Positions 1 to 8,767 of a DNA stretch of 38,526 nucleotides are shown in pieces (the first letter of the stretch is position 1; every line of letters begins with the position of its first letter). The notes beneath the pieces are model-generated. The model worked only from the letters and a program-made list of their open reading frames with translations. It was not told where the DNA came from and did not search any database. The stretch comes from a bacterium BMS3Abin15. GTDB taxonomy: Bacteria; Patescibacteriota; Minisyncoccia; Moranbacterales; 2-12-FULL-40-10. The position numbers and the translations under genes were made by a program. The stretch is taken from the NCBI GenBank assembly GCA_002923195.1, contig BDTH01000069.1, forward strand, positions 1 through 38,526, given 5' to 3'.

Positions 1-111
1 AATACGTATTTTTATACTTCCTCTATCCCTCTCCTAAAGAAGTGAAGTCTTGATATTCTACACTAATCGTCGATCGATAACTACTGTAGAATAAGTTTAT
101 AAGAAATTTTT

Positions 112-2388
112 TTATATCTTCTCCAATAGGGCGTGTTCGGTGGAAAGTCTTCTTATTCCCTGTTTTTTAAAAGCCACTATTACGACATCTTCTTCAGTAG
201 AAACGACCATCCCTTCTCCAAAATCAGGATGCTTTACTTTATCGCCATCCTTTAATTCGGTATTATGTATTTTGCCGCGCCCGCCAAAGCTGAGCTTGGG
301 CGATGCGGTCGGGTATGAAGTATTATGTATGTTTTTATTTTGAGATTTGAAATTTGAGATTTGAGATTTCGCATTTTGAACAAGATGCGATGGTATATCA
401 TCCAAAAATCTTGACGGAGGATTCATTTGGGTCGTGCCAAAAATATTCCTCTGTTGGGTAAATAAAAGGAAAACTTTTTCTTTAGCTCGGGTTATTCCCA
501 CATACATCAATCGCCTTTCTTCTTCCATTTCCAGCTGGGAAAGCGTGCTTCGAGAATGAGGCAGAATTCCCTCTTCCAGCCCAGTAATAAAAACAAAGGG
601 GAACTCCAATCCCTTGGCACTGTGAAGAGTCATAAGATGGACGGTATCTTTGTCCTGAGCAATATTGTCCGCATCGGAAGCTAGGGCCACTTCTTCTAGA
701 AATGCGTTTAAGGATGAACCTTGCGCCACCGCTAAAGCTTCAGGCGACACGCGGTCTTCTATGTCGTCATATTTTCTGGCTACTGATAGTAATTCTTGAA
801 CATTCTCCCATCTCGTTTCACCTTCTATTGTTCCGTCAAGAAGCACTTTTTCATATCCGCTTTCTTTGAATACTTTTCCGATGAGATCAGTAAGTTTAAC
901 TCTGTTCCTTGATTCATTCATCCGCTTAATGAAATCGCAAAATTTTGCGATTGCGTCTGATCTTACATTTGTCATTCCGAGTGAAGCCGAGGAATCCCGA
1001 GATCCTTCGACAGGCTCAGGATGACGCTTCGCGCCAATTTTAAGTCCGGCGTTAATTAAATCACTTTCTTTTTCCTTGGCAAGCTTTGTCCATAAAGAAA
1101 GTGTTTTTTCTCCGATCCCTCTGCGTGGTTCATTAATAATCCGCTCCAAGGAAATATAGTCGTTAAAATCATTAATTAGCCGCAGGTAGGCTACGATGTC
1201 TTTTATTTCCTTGCGTAAGTAAAATTTTATTCCACCGACAATTCTATAGGGGATGGATCTTTTTAAAAAAATTTCTTCAATAATTCTTGATTGGGCATTA
1301 GTTCGATAAAGAACTACAAATGAAGAATATAATCTTCCTCCTCTAGTTTTGTCTTTTACCTCGTTGGCAATAAATTCGGCCTCGTCTTTTTCGTCTTCTG
1401 CCTCATAAGAAGTAATGGGATGGCCCTCTTTTTTTTCGGTCCAAAGTTTTTTATCCTTGCGGTTAATATTTTTCGAAATTACGCCGTAAGCAGCATCCAA
1501 AATAACTTGGGTTGATCTATAATTTTGCTCCAGATGAATAACTTTCGCTTCCGGATAATCTTTTTCGAAATCGAGAATATTTTGTATATCAGCTCCCCGC
1601 CACATATAAATTGATTGCCAGTCATCCCCGACAACACAAAGATTGCGATGCCCTCGAGCTAATAGATTAACCAAAACATACTGGGCATGATTGGTATCTT
1701 GATATTCATCCACTAAGATATAGCGGAACAGCTCTTGGTATTTTTTCAAAATATCAGGGAATTTTTGGAAAACCTCCACTGTTAGCATAATAAGGTCGTC
1801 AAAATCCAAAGCATTGTTGATTTTCAATTCTTGTTGATATCTTTTATATACCTTAGCTACTGTTTCTTCAAAATATCCTCCCACTTCTTTTTCAAATCGC
1901 TCAGAATCTATAAGTTCATTCTTGGCCTTACCTACACTTTCCAAAAAAGAGCGCGGGCTAAATTGGTCTGTGTTTATTTCCATCTGCTTGAAAACTTTTT
2001 TCATTAAAGAGAGCTGGTCGTCGGTGTCAAAAATATTGAACGACTTTTTATACCCCAGTTTGTCTATCTCCCTTCTCAATATCCTCACACAAATAGAGTG
2101 GAAAGTTCCAGTTATGGGAAGCTCTGATTTTTTCAATTTTATTTGATCTCTCCTTATGCCCAGCAAATCAACGATTCTTTCTTTCATTTCTCCGGCTGCC
2201 TTATTCGTAAAAGTAACTGCTAGCACGTTTTGGGGATTGATATTTTTATCTTTTATTAAATAGGCCACTCGGTGAGTGAGGGTCCGGGTTTTTCCCGAGC
2301 CAGCTCCGGCAATAATCAAAACGGGGCCGCCTATGCTTTTGACAGCTTCTTGTTGGTTAGGATTAAGGGAAGTTAAAATATTGCTCAT
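112..2388 (-). CDS. uvrD: UvrD/PcrA-type superfamily 1 DNA helicase (contains in-frame repeat insertions)
   Basis: Walker A GGPVLIIAGAGSGKTRTLTHR, VDEYQDTN, LEQNYRST, VHLMTLHSAKGLEFPFVF, RRLMYVGITRAKE motifs. Confidence 0.96.
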   Translation of the reverse strand: MSNILTSLNPNQQEAVKSIGGPVLIIAGAGSGKTRTLTHRVAYLIKDKNINPQNVLAVTFTNKAAGEMKERIVDLLGIRRDQIKLKKSELPITGTFHSICVRILRREIDKLGYKKSFNIFDTDDQLSLMKKVFKQMEINTDQFSPRSFLESVGKAKNELIDSERFEKEVGGYFEETVAKVYKRYQQELKINNALDFDDLIMLTVEVFQKFPDILKKYQELFRYILVDEYQDTNHAQYVLVNLLARGHRNLCVVGDDWQSIYMWRGADIQNILDFEKDYPEAKVIHLEQNYRSTQVILDAAYGVISKNINRKDKKLWTEKKEGHPITSYEAEDEKDEAEFIANEVKDKTRGGRLYSSFVVLYRTNAQSRIIEEIFLKRSIPYRIVGGIKFYLRKEIKDIVAYLRLINDFNDYISLERIINEPRRGIGEKTLSLWTKLAKEKESDLINAGLKIGAKRHPEPVEGSRDSSASLGMTNVRSDAIAKFCDFIKRMNESRNRVKLTDLIGKVFKESGYEKVLLDGTIEGETRWENVQELLSVARKYDDIEDRVSPEALAVAQGSSLNAFLEEVALASDADNIAQDKDTVHLMTLHSAKGLEFPFVFITGLEEGILPHSRSTLSQLEMEEERRLMYVGITRAKEKVFLLFTQQRNIFGTTQMNPPSRFLDDIPSHLVQNAKSQISNFKSQNKNIHNTSYPTASPKLSFGGRGKIHNTELKDGDKVKHPDFGEGMVVSTEEDVVIVAFKKQGIRRLSTEHALLEKI
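971..1025. repeat. GTCATTCCGAG-type MITE-like repeat inside uvrD
   Basis: gtcattccgag ... ctcaggatgac. Confidence 0.9.
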
Positions 2389-2501
2389 AAATTATATTGT
2401 AGCATATTTTTTTCTTTACTCGGTTTTCTCTATGATTGAAATTATTTTTCGTTCCATTATTTGCCTTAATTTACCATAGTCTCTCCATTTTTCCTTCTGT
2501 C

Positions 2502-2537
2502 TGCTTGCATTATTCCCATACGGTAATAATGCAAGCA
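2502..2537. repeat. 36-bp near-perfect palindrome, copy A
   Basis: tgcttgcattattcccatacggtaataatgcaagca; same outer arms as 3346-3381. Confidence 0.95.
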
Positions 2538-2585
2538 CTAAAATCCCACTAACCAGTATACATTATCTGACTAAACATTTAGGAG

Positions 2586-3230
2586 TTATAATTTAAAGGC
2601 TCTTCTGATTTCCTTTTCATGCAACATTTTATCAACTGTAAAAATTTCTACGTATTTAGTTATTCTAAATATTTCAGAAATAAAAAGAATTTCGTCTTCA
2701 CATTCATAAGGAAATATCCAAACGCTTTTTTGCAACTGACGAAATCCTAATTCCTTTATTTTACGACGTAATGCCCCCCTAGCCCTATCCCGATCTATAG
2801 GAATATCAAAAATAACTATTCTCCATTTTCCATCCCAATTTTTTGGCTTACTGATAGTAATATCGTTCAGAATAAATTCTGTTACCCGTTTCTTTCCTTT
2901 ATTAGTCAGCTTGACTCTCGTCTTTCCATTATTTTCTTTAATTATCTTGATAAATTTTCGTTTTTTCAAACTAGACAGTGCATTACTGATTTGCCGTTTA
3001 TTATAGCTTTTTCTTTTTCCGTCATTGCTTTGTTGACCGAGCCCATCTAATGCTTTAAGGGTATTAGCCGCCACTGCACCGATAAAAACCAGTCCTCCCA
3101 TCGCCAAAAGCATTAGTAAAAATTTAGTTGCGGTAGCTGAGACACTATCGGAGTAGCGGAAATTTTCTATCTTTTCCGCCAGAGATATGCCAGTGTTTCT
3201 TATTTTATCCTTTTGGTTTTTCCCAGACAT
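2586..3230 (-). CDS. PaaX-like / Cas2-like-fold transcriptional regulator with N-terminal hydrophobic helix and winged-HTH segment
   Basis: C-terminal KWRIVIFDIPIDRDRARGALRRKIKELGFRQLQKSVWIFPYEC resembles the PaaX C-terminal/Cas2-like domain; hydrophobic stretch FLLMLLAMGGLVFIGAVAA; HTH-like QISNALSSLKKRKFIKI. Confidence 0.8.
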   Translation of the reverse strand: MSGKNQKDKIRNTGISLAEKIENFRYSDSVSATATKFLLMLLAMGGLVFIGAVAANTLKALDGLGQQSNDGKRKSYNKRQISNALSSLKKRKFIKIIKENNGKTRVKLTNKGKKRVTEFILNDITISKPKNWDGKWRIVIFDIPIDRDRARGALRRKIKELGFRQLQKSVWIFPYECEDEILFISEIFRITKYVEIFTVDKMLHEKEIRRAFKL

Positions 3231-3345
3231 ATTTTTTCAATTAATTTTTAGCAACTATTTATATTCCTGTATTTTTTAGCATTTATCACTGACCTAACAC
3301 TTACTATTCTTGGTAGTTGTAGTTGTATTATAACACATAACACAC

Positions 3346-3381
3346 TGCTTGCATTATTTCCATATGGAAATAATGCAAGCA
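3346..3381. repeat. 36-bp perfect palindrome, copy B (candidate operator)
   Basis: tgcttgcattatttccatatggaaataatgcaagca equals its own reverse complement. Confidence 0.97.
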
Positions 3382-3471
3382 AGTTAAATAATACATTAAA
3401 TATATGGCTTTACGTTCTGCATACGTACTATCTTGATTTATCAACTGTTTTAGTGGTAAATTAAAACCACG

Positions 3472-5085
3472 ATGAAAACCTTAGAAAAAGTGATTGCTAA
3501 AATAGAAAATACTCCCACCAGTTTCCTCTTCTGGGTAACTTCTTTTTTGGGCTTGATAGCCGTTAGGCTTCTAATTGAAAATTGGCTAGGCGGTTTTCAG
3601 AATCGCTCAGGCTTATTTCTTTTTTATGAATTTGCTCATACCCTTCTATTTTTTCTCATTGTTTATTTCCTGTTTTTGGGAATTCTCGAGAAATTTCTGA
3701 AAATTGGTATCAAAAAGATATCCAACGTTTTGCTTTGGGGATATTTGATCATTCTCGCTCCTCCAATAATTGACAATATTATTTCAGGTGGAACTGGTTT
3801 TTGGAGTTTCTATGATTTTGGATCAGCCAGAGATCTCATTGGCAATTTTTTTACATTTTTTGACAGCACTCCGGAAATTGGAATAACTTACGGGGTCAGA
3901 GTGGAAGTAGCACTAGCGGTTATTTTCCTGTTAATATATGGCTACCTGAAGTCAAAAAATATTTTGAAATCTTTAACTTTGGCTGTTATCTCCTATACCG
4001 CTTTTTTTGTTCTAGCCACTGCTCCTTCTTGGATCACAATTTTGGCAAAAGGTTTTTTCAAGGGATTCTTAGCGGTGGGAATAGTTGATACGGCTCAAAT
4101 GTTCCTAACGCCCGCTAAAATATTTTCCCACGAAATCGTAGATATTATCAGTTCTTTGAATATTAAGATGAGTCTAATCTATTCACTAGTTATTACTGGA
4201 ATAATTCTAATCGGATTATTTTTTAACTATAAGGAAAAGTTCATATTATTTTTGAAAAACTCGCGACCGCCTCAACTAATCTATCACGGCGGACTCTTGA
4301 TTATAGGCGTCGGGCTAGGGTCAATACTAAACAATGAAGTGTTGGAAATAAATTTTTTCAACATTGTAAGCTTTCTGGTTCTGCTAATTGCAGTTGTCTG
4401 CGCCTGGCTGTCTTCAGTGGTAGTAAATGACCTGCAGGACAAAAAGATTGACGCGAAAACAAATATTGACCGGCCGCTTATCAAAGAAATATTTTCCGTT
4501 GGAGAATATAAAACATTAGGGTGGACACTTTTCTTGATCTCCATATTATTCTCATCCATCGTGAGTTTTAAAGTGGCCCTTTTGTTTATTGCTTACCAAG
4601 CAATAGCTTGGCTTTATTCTTCTTGGCCGCTGAGACTTAAAAGAATTGCCTTCGTTTCGACTTTTACAAGCGCCATGGCGTCACTGATGATACTTTTTTC
4701 CGGATACATTCTGATTTCACCGCTTCAAAATATAAAAAGTTTTCCTTTTGACATCATCGCACTCCTGGTTATTGGCTATACGCTATCTCTTCCCGTTAAA
4801 GATTTTAGGGATGTAGAGGGAGATAGGGAAAATGGAGTATACACAATCCCGGTTGTATTCGGAAATGAATGGGGGAAAATAATTGTCGGAAGCGGGATAT
4901 TTATCTCTTTTATTTTAAGCGTAGTGTTTCTTAATGAGTTCAAGCTTTTTTGGTGGTCAATATTATTCGGCGGAATAGCTTTTTGGACTGTTATAAAACA
5001 CAAAAATCCACGCACTTTGCCATGGTGGATTTTAGGGTTGGTTTTTATTTACGGATTAATTTTGGTAAAAATAATCCTTCTGTAA
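3472..5085 (+). CDS. UbiA-family prenyltransferase-like polytopic membrane protein
   Basis: VNDLQDKKIDAKTNIDRPL and VKDFRDVEGDRENGVYTIPVVFG (paired Asp-rich UbiA-like motifs), many TM segments. Confidence 0.8.
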   Translation: MKTLEKVIAKIENTPTSFLFWVTSFLGLIAVRLLIENWLGGFQNRSGLFLFYEFAHTLLFFLIVYFLFLGILEKFLKIGIKKISNVLLWGYLIILAPPIIDNIISGGTGFWSFYDFGSARDLIGNFFTFFDSTPEIGITYGVRVEVALAVIFLLIYGYLKSKNILKSLTLAVISYTAFFVLATAPSWITILAKGFFKGFLAVGIVDTAQMFLTPAKIFSHEIVDIISSLNIKMSLIYSLVITGIILIGLFFNYKEKFILFLKNSRPPQLIYHGGLLIIGVGLGSILNNEVLEINFFNIVSFLVLLIAVVCAWLSSVVVNDLQDKKIDAKTNIDRPLIKEIFSVGEYKTLGWTLFLISILFSSIVSFKVALLFIAYQAIAWLYSSWPLRLKRIAFVSTFTSAMASLMILFSGYILISPLQNIKSFPFDIIALLVIGYTLSLPVKDFRDVEGDRENGVYTIPVVFGNEWGKIIVGSGIFISFILSVVFLNEFKLFWWSILFGGIAFWTVIKHKNPRTLPWWILGLVFIYGLILVKIILL

Positions 5086-5985
5086 TCAAAACAGCTCAGC
5101 TATTTTTTTCCAGTCGTCCACTGACAATTCCTGTGCTCTTATGGTCGGATCAATTCCGGTCTTTTTTAATTTCCCTTCCACTTCTTTTTTATCCAGATGC
5201 AAACTGTTAGATAAATTATTTACCAGTGTTTTTCTCTTAGCGCAAAATCCCGCTTTCACAATCCGAAAAAAATCTTTCCTTAATTTTGCACTTTGATTTT
5301 TGATATTTGATATCTTTATTACGGCACTATCCACTTTTGGTACTGGATCAAATTTCTCTTTATCAACATAAAATAATATTTCCGGTTTTGCGTAATATTG
5401 AACTGATACAGAAAGAATGCTCATTTTGCCCGGTTTACCCCGTGAAATGCGCTTTGCGCCCCGACTTTCAGTCGGGATTTCACTGGGCGAGGCTACAATC
5501 CTTTCGGCCACTTCCTTTTGCACCATTAAAATCATTTCGCTTGGAGGATTTTGAGTTTCTAGAAACTTTCTGATTATTGGTGAGGTAATATAGTAAGGTA
5601 AATTGGCAACAATTTTGTAGGCACAATGCGTCATCCCGAGCGTAGCCGAGGGATCTAATTTTTTTTTCATTAGATTCTTCGACTCCGCTACGCTTCGCTC
5701 AGAATGACGAGAAAAAAATTGTACTATATTTACTTTAAGTATGTCTTTCTCCACAATCTCTACATTCTTCTGATTTTTAAACTTATTCCTCAACAAATCT
5801 GCCAGCTTATTATCTAATTCCACGGCAATTACTTTCCCCGCATACTTCGCTAGATTTTCCGTTAAAATTCCCTTTCCCGGTCCAATTTCAATAACAACAT
5901 CAGACGGCCTGAGTTTAGCCGCTTTTATAATTTTCTCAACTATATTTTTGTCATTCAAAAAATGTTGTCCTAATTTTTCCGGCAT
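5086..5985 (-). CDS. rsmA: 16S rRNA (adenine1518/1519-N6)-dimethyltransferase; start set at MPEKLGQHFL rather than the ORF start, which lies inside a repeat
   Basis: MPEKLGQHFLNDKNIVEKI, VIEIGPGKGILTENLA, IVANLPYYITSPII, KPGKMSILSVSVQYYA, FCAKRKTLVNNLSN. Confidence 0.95.
   Translation of the reverse strand: MPEKLGQHFLNDKNIVEKIIKAAKLRPSDVVIEIGPGKGILTENLAKYAGKVIAVELDNKLADLLRNKFKNQKNVEIVEKDILKVNIVQFFSRHSERSVAESKNLMKKKLDPSATLGMTHCAYKIVANLPYYITSPIIRKFLETQNPPSEMILMVQKEVAERIVASPSEIPTESRGAKRISRGKPGKMSILSVSVQYYAKPEILFYVDKEKFDPVPKVDSAVIKISNIKNQSAKLRKDFFRIVKAGFCAKRKTLVNNLSNSLHLDKKEVEGKLKKTGIDPTIRAQELSVDDWKKIAELF
5630..5708. repeat. GTCATCCCGAG-type MITE-like repeat inside rsmA
   Basis: gtcatcccgag ... 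ctcagaatgac. Confidence 0.9.
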
Positions 5986-5995
5986 AAGTATCCCT

Positions 5996-6079
5996 GTCAT
6001 TCCGAGTGCCAACGAGGAATCCCGTTACAATATTACTTGCTTATAATATTACGAGATCCTTCGACAAGCTCAGGATGAC
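5996..6079. repeat. GTCATTCCGAG-type MITE-like repeat just upstream of rsmA, with nested 29-nt insert
   Basis: gtcattccgag ... ctcaggatgac; aligns to 971-1025 with one 29-nt gap. Confidence 0.9.
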
Positions 6080-6097
6080 AAAATTAAATAAATTTTA

Positions 6098-7063
6098 TCA
6101 ATTTAACACTTCCTCCACTTTGACATTATGCAATATTCCTTGTCCGGGATCGCCGATTTTAGCAAATGAAGCATAAGCCAAATCAATTATTCTTCCCGAA
6201 CTAAGCGGTCCATAATCATTAATTTTTACGATTATCGACTTGCCGTTGTCTAGGTTCGTCACCTTTGCATATCCGCCTTTGAGAATTGAGCGACTAGCAT
6301 TCATCGTTCCCCAACTGGAAGCATAGTAGCTCGCATCTCCTTTATGAGCTTTTCCCAATTTTACATAAGTCCCTTGGATCACAACTTCATTAATAGGCTC
6401 TTTAATAATGTTACTTTCTAAAATTTCTCTGTTAATTTCTTTTCCGTTATGATAAGTAATCTCATATTTTATTTCCCTGATTCCTTTTTCTCCTTTTTGT
6501 TCAATTTTTTTATCACGCCAACCGAGCTTATTATCTTCTTTAGATATAATTTTAAAATCAATGTCTTTTTTCACGATTTTTTCTTCAATATTTACTCTGG
6601 TAATTTTTATTTCTATTCCGTCATGGACGAGGGAGGATCTTGATGGGTGAACGATATCAACGTCACTAAGAACCAGGCTGTTTTCCAGAATGGCATTTTT
6701 TATAATCTTATGCAGAGTATAGCTTTCAATTTCTTCGCCATCAGCAGTGATAGTTATTTTCTTAGCCCGCAAAATGATTATCCTTGATCCAGAAAATATC
6801 TTCGCCTCCACTGAAGGAGTGATGCTGTCATTATCACTGACGCTTATGCCTTGTTCATTAATAAACTCAGAAACTGTACTGGCTTCAGAATTAATTCTAA
6901 AAATCAATCCGTCGTTATTGAGAATCACCTCATTGATGTTCTTTTCATCTTCTTTAATATCACTATTGGATTCAGAACCGCCCCAAAAAGCAAAAACAGA
7001 AGTGCTTACTAGAAGAACCAGCACAATTAAAAGTATATTTAGAAAACTAAGTTTTAATTTCAT
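6098..7063 (-). CDS. Secreted/anchored G5-domain plus RlpA-like double-psi beta-barrel (3D-type) protein
   Basis: N-terminal TM helix; G5-like GEKGIREIKYEITYHNGKEINREIL; RlpA-like GDASYYASSWGTMNASR...VTNLDNGKSIIVKINDYGPLSSGRIIDLAYASFAKIG. Confidence 0.85.
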   Translation of the reverse strand: MKLKLSFLNILLIVLVLLVSTSVFAFWGGSESNSDIKEDEKNINEVILNNDGLIFRINSEASTVSEFINEQGISVSDNDSITPSVEAKIFSGSRIIILRAKKITITADGEEIESYTLHKIIKNAILENSLVLSDVDIVHPSRSSLVHDGIEIKITRVNIEEKIVKKDIDFKIISKEDNKLGWRDKKIEQKGEKGIREIKYEITYHNGKEINREILESNIIKEPINEVVIQGTYVKLGKAHKGDASYYASSWGTMNASRSILKGGYAKVTNLDNGKSIIVKINDYGPLSSGRIIDLAYASFAKIGDPGQGILHNVKVEEVLN

Positions 7064-7163
7064 TTTACTGGTTACTAGTTACGGGTTACTGATTATCCCG
7101 CCATAGCGGAACCCCGCTTGCCCCGCTAGTAGCGGAGGCCAAGGCGGTGGCGAGTTACTAGAT

Positions 7164-8690
7164 TCAGTCTGTTTTAAACCGATATTGCACCGCCTCAGCA
7201 ATATAGGCTGGTTGAATCTTATCAGTTCCAGTCAAATCAGCAATGGTACGGGCAATTTTAATGATACGATGGTAAGCGCGAGCGCTTAACTGCAATGTTG
7301 AAACTGCGTTGCGCAAAAGCTCTATACACTGGGAATCCAACAGACAAAATTTCTTAATCTGATTGGAGCTCATTTCACTATTAGTCACTATTGATAAATC
7401 CTTAAAACGCTCGGTTTGGATATTTCTGGCTTTTTCCACTCTTTCTCGAATTTGATCGCTAGTCTCACCTGATTTTTCTTCCTCTAACTTTTCAAACTTA
7501 AGTCGGGGAACTTCTACGTGCAAATCTATCCTGTCCAAGATCGGACCGGATATTTTTCTCTGGTATTTAATAATCTGGGCTGGAGTACAGGAACAAATTT
7601 TCTCCGGATCGGTGGCATTTCCACAAGGACAAGGATTCATCGCCGCGATCAGAATAAAGCGGGCGGGAAATTCTAGTGAGCCCTTGGCGCGCGAAACTGT
7701 AATAACTCCGTCTTCCAGCGGTTGCCGCATATTTTCTAAAACATTTCTAGAGAATTCTGCAAACTCATCAAGAAATAAAACTCCTCGGTGAGCCAAGCTT
7801 ATTTCCCCGGGCTTGGGGTACGTTCCGCCTCCCACTAATGATACGGCACTGGCGCTGTGATGGGGAGATCGATAGGGACGAGTCGTCACCAGCGCTTCAT
7901 TTTTAGAAAGCTTTCCGGAAATAGAAAATATTTTAGTTACTTCCAAGGCTTCCGGCAAAGTAAGGCGCGGTAAAATAGAAGGAACTGTTTTAGCTAAAAG
8001 TGTTTTTCCTGATCCTGGCGGTCCGTTAAAAATCACGTTGTGCCCTCCGGCAGCGGCAATTTCTATGGCTCGTTTGGCATGCTCTTGCCCCTTAACGTGA
8101 GCCATGTCCAATGAATACTCGCCATTTTTAAATAATTTTGCAGAATCAACTGCGGGATATAAATCAATTTTTTGTTCACCTATCAAGTGGCTAGCTAAAG
8201 AATAGAGATTATCCATAGGAATAACTTTTAAATTTTCCACAACAGCTGCTTCAGAGGCGTTTTCGCGAGGAACATAAATCTCATCTATTCCTTCGCTTTT
8301 GGCCATAATAGCTATAGGAAGAACTCCTTGAACTGAACGTATTTTACCGTCCAAGGCTAATTCTCCAATGAACAATTTGTTTTTGAAATCAAAATTTACC
8401 TGCCCGGTAACTAAAAGGAATCCCAAGGCCATAGGAACGTCATAGATAGGACTAATTTTAGGAAGATCGGCTGGAGCCAAATTAACGGTAATTCTCCCGC
8501 ACTGATGAGGAGGCTTGAACCCGCTGTTTTTAATGGCTGAGCTTACTCTGTCACGTGATTCCTTAATGGCGGTGTCCGGCAAACCGACAATAGTAAAATT
8601 ATGCAGTCCCTGTCCCAAGACATCGGTTTCCACTTCTACTATTTCACTATTTAATCCTGTAGTCGCTGCAGAAATTATTTTTGAAGGCAT
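7164..8690 (-). CDS. comM: YifB/ComM family Mg-chelatase-like AAA+ ATPase (start set at MPSKIISA)
   Basis: NVIFNGPPGSGKTLLAKTVPSILP, RPYRSPHHSASAVSLVGGG, LFLDEFAEF, LIAAMNPCPCG. Confidence 0.95.
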   Translation of the reverse strand: MPSKIISAATTGLNSEIVEVETDVLGQGLHNFTIVGLPDTAIKESRDRVSSAIKNSGFKPPHQCGRITVNLAPADLPKISPIYDVPMALGFLLVTGQVNFDFKNKLFIGELALDGKIRSVQGVLPIAIMAKSEGIDEIYVPRENASEAAVVENLKVIPMDNLYSLASHLIGEQKIDLYPAVDSAKLFKNGEYSLDMAHVKGQEHAKRAIEIAAAGGHNVIFNGPPGSGKTLLAKTVPSILPRLTLPEALEVTKIFSISGKLSKNEALVTTRPYRSPHHSASAVSLVGGGTYPKPGEISLAHRGVLFLDEFAEFSRNVLENMRQPLEDGVITVSRAKGSLEFPARFILIAAMNPCPCGNATDPEKICSCTPAQIIKYQRKISGPILDRIDLHVEVPRLKFEKLEEEKSGETSDQIRERVEKARNIQTERFKDLSIVTNSEMSSNQIKKFCLLDSQCIELLRNAVSTLQLSARAYHRIIKIARTIADLTGTDKIQPAYIAEAVQYRFKTD

Positions 8691-8767
8691 AGTAAATAAA
8701 TTAAAAATCAAAATGCCTGCCCGACAGTACCAGTCGTTGGCAGGCGGGCAAAAAGCAAAATGATAGA

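Noticed and set aside
56-91. ttctaca...tgtagaa hairpin downstream of uvrD as a terminator
   Set aside because: Short stem, long loop and no clear adjacent T tract; not strong enough to call.
2586-3230. PaaX/Cas2-like protein as evidence of a CRISPR-Cas locus
   Set aside because: No Cas1 or other Cas genes and no regularly spaced direct repeats with unique spacers nearby.
5986-6012. N-terminal extension MALGMTGIL of the rsmA ORF
   Set aside because: It is encoded by the right edge of the adjacent repeat; the conserved protein begins at MPEKLGQHF (5985).
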